Of a stretch of 64,000 nucleotides of DNA, positions 62,729 to 64,000 are shown in pieces. The stretch's first letter is position 1. Each line of letters begins with the position of its first letter. Location: the NCBI GenBank assembly GCA_016200325.1, contig JACQEZ010000020.1:62001-126000 (forward strand), given 5' to 3'. Position numbers and translations under genes: made by a program. Under the pieces are notes generated by a model. It worked only from the letters and a program-made list of their open reading frames with translations. It had not been told where the DNA came from and did not search any database. The DNA comes from Candidatus Manganitrophaceae bacterium. Its GTDB lineage: Bacteria; Nitrospirota; Nitrospiria; SBBL01; Manganitrophaceae.

Positions 62729-63954
62729 AGGTGCGTCGGACCATTCCTCCCGCGGCGGCGCCGCTTTCTTGGAGCGACCTTTGGTATGGATTGATCGGCT
62801 CCTTTTTTCAGGATAAGGCGATCGCTCGGTTTGAGGAAGAGATCAAAACATACTTTGGTGTAAGGTATGTTTTCCCGGTTTCCTCCGGAAAGGCCGCGCT
62901 GGCTTTGATTCTCCAAGCCCTCCGATCGCTCTCTTCAAGAAGGGAAGTGATTATTCCGGCCTATACCTGTTATTCCGTTCCTTCGGCTGTCAGAAAGGCC
63001 GGGCTGAAGGTGATGCTATGCGATATTGATCCAAAGACCTTTGATTTTAATCACCGGTTTCTAGAGCAGGCCATCACGGAAGAGACCCTCTGTGTTGTTC
63101 CGAGTCACCTTTTCGGTATTCCATCCGCGACAGATGAAATCAACCGGCTGGCCCGGCAGAAGGGGGCCTATGTCATCGAAGATGCGGCCCAGGCGATGGG
63201 CGGCTCCGACCGAGGACGGAAGCTTGGGACCATCGGGGATGCCGGCTTCTTCAGCCTTGGACGAGGGAAGAACATTACCTGTGGATCGGGGGGGCTGATC
63301 CTGACGAATTCAGAGCCGATCGCCGAGGCGATTTCCGCCTATTACGCTACTGTTGAAACGCCGGGACTCGTTGAGACGTGGAAAGAGTTTTTGGAAGTGG
63401 CAATCATGGTTTTTTTTATCCATCCGGCCTTGTACTGGTTTCCGGCAGGATTGCCGTTTTTGAAGCTGGGTCAAACTTTTTATCATGAAACGTTCCCGAT
63501 CAAAAAGATGTCTGGGATGAAAGCAGGCCTGTTGCGAGGATGGAGAGCACGCCTGGAAGAGTCAAATCGAAAGCGGTTTGCGACGGGTGCCGATTTTCGT
63601 GCGCGGCTTCCTTTATCGAACGTTCCGACCTCGGCTGCTCCTTACCTTCGTTTTCCGGTTTTGGTCGACGATCGAGAGATGCGGGACCGCATCTTTGCCG
63701 TGTCTCAGGAGCGGGGGTTGGGGGTCAGCCTCATGTATCCGACGCCGATTCATGAGATCAGTCAAATCTGCGATGCTTTCGAACACGCCGCTTTTCCGGG
63801 CGCGACGGAGATTACGGACCGGTTATTGACCTTTCCAACCCATCCATTGATCTCGGAAAAAGATAAGGATGCGATCATCGCCCTTTTTGATAAGACACCT
63901 TGTAACGAAGATCGATCCTCTGCCGACAGGGGAAAGGTCACGGTCGGTTGCTGA
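62725..63954 (+). CDS. DegT/DnrJ/EryC1/StrS-family aminotransferase
   Basis: 409 residues from ATG 62725, which overlaps the previous stop. FPVSSGKAALALILQAL, VIIPAYTCYSVPSAVRKAGL, YVIEDAAQAMGG and GFFSLGRGKNITCGSGGLIL show the PLP fold; Lys182 is the expected Schiff-base residue and Asp153 contacts PLP. These enzymes usually make amino sugars for surface glycans from keto-sugars. The stretch before Lys reads SLGRGK in place of the usual SFHPxK. Confidence 0.85.
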   Translation: MKVRRTIPPAAAPLSWSDLWYGLIGSFFQDKAIARFEEEIKTYFGVRYVFPVSSGKAALALILQALRSLSSRREVIIPAYTCYSVPSAVRKAGLKVMLCDIDPKTFDFNHRFLEQAITEETLCVVPSHLFGIPSATDEINRLARQKGAYVIEDAAQAMGGSDRGRKLGTIGDAGFFSLGRGKNITCGSGGLILTNSEPIAEAISAYYATVETPGLVETWKEFLEVAIMVFFIHPALYWFPAGLPFLKLGQTFYHETFPIKKMSGMKAGLLRGWRARLEESNRKRFATGADFRARLPLSNVPTSAAPYLRFPVLVDDREMRDRIFAVSQERGLGVSLMYPTPIHEISQICDAFEHAAFPGATEITDRLLTFPTHPLISEKDKDAIIALFDKTPCNEDRSSADRGKVTVGC

Positions 63955-63977
63955 ATCTTCGCGGAGACGCTTGTTAA

Positions 63978-64000
63978 ATGAAATTGATCGTTACCATCGA
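63978..64000 (+). CDS. Start of a further gene, cut by the window end
   Basis: An ATG at 63978 opens a frame reading MKLIVTI to the end of the window. This N-terminus is common in polysaccharide deacetylases, but too little is present to assign it. GGAGA lies about ten bases upstream. Confidence 0.35.

Noticed and set aside
1-64000. CRISPR arrays, insertion sequences, prophage or integrase genes
   Set aside because: No regular spacer repeats, transposase motifs, terminal repeats or phage genes were seen, and gene order is coherent throughout.

Overview
The window looks like a chromosomal stretch of a free-living, Gram-negative-type bacterium. Envelope genes support this: PilY1-like pilus tip protein, AsmA-family protein, lipoproteins, an outer-membrane barrel, a polysaccharide export protein and an exosortase. 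Gene content (exosortase-associated exopolysaccharide locus, LigD/Ku repair, many GGDEF/PilZ genes, compact FtsY, a bacterial histone) would suit a Nitrospirota-like or related deep lineage. That placement is inference only; no rRNA or tRNA gene was found. There are no insertion sequences, prophage genes or CRISPR arrays.

Layout. 0-6 kb: 3' part of a PilY1-like gene, an Ig-like-domain exported protein, then phoH, ybeY, a Roadblock-like protein and ftsY. 7-12.8 kb: a PocR-GAF-GGDEF protein (minus strand), uvrB, a DUF4321 membrane protein and a GAF-GGDEF protein. 12.9-18.8 kb: AsmA-family protein, a 60-residue bacterial histone, a DEAD-box helicase, an acyltransferase plus mtgA, a frameshifted PilZ gene and a VOC protein. 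18.9-31.7 kb: hydrolase, two orphan anti-sigma-like proteins, a VanZ-LamG fusion, two secreted proteins of unknown role, a PilB/GspE ATPase with extra zinc knuckles, a PrmC-like methyltransferase, clpS with a YyaL-type thioredoxin-domain protein, and small proteins. 32-35.3 kb: ligD-ku, the two-gene bacterial NHEJ system. 35.3-38.2 kb: a HAD phosphatase and a haem-oxygenase-like diiron protein, divergent from an FAD monooxygenase.

38.3-64 kb: one large exopolysaccharide/exosortase region. It begins with a TPR lipoprotein, a LuxR-type regulator and a PilZ protein. Then come export lipoprotein, chain-length protein, tyrosine kinase, priming sugar-phosphate transferase, outer-membrane barrel, polysaccharide deacetylase, AsnB-type amidotransferase, acyl carrier protein, AMP ligase, pyruvyl transferase-like protein, NAD synthase-like protein, an exosortase-EpsI fusion, three FemAB/GNAT-like proteins, a methyltransferase, a GT2 glycosyltransferase and a DegT aminotransferase. 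Most of these genes overlap or sit within about 100 bases, so long transcripts are likely. No PEP-CTERM substrate protein is encoded here, so the exosortase must process proteins encoded elsewhere.

How the parts may fit together: two diguanylate cyclase-type proteins and two PilZ genes (one broken) point to c-di-GMP control of pili and polysaccharide, a link that is common in bacteria but not shown directly here. The least expected signals are the histone gene, a recurring promoter layout that predicts leaderless mRNAs for at least four genes, a perfect 12-bp inverted repeat over the ligD start codon, and structured non-coding DNA at the head of the polysaccharide locus.
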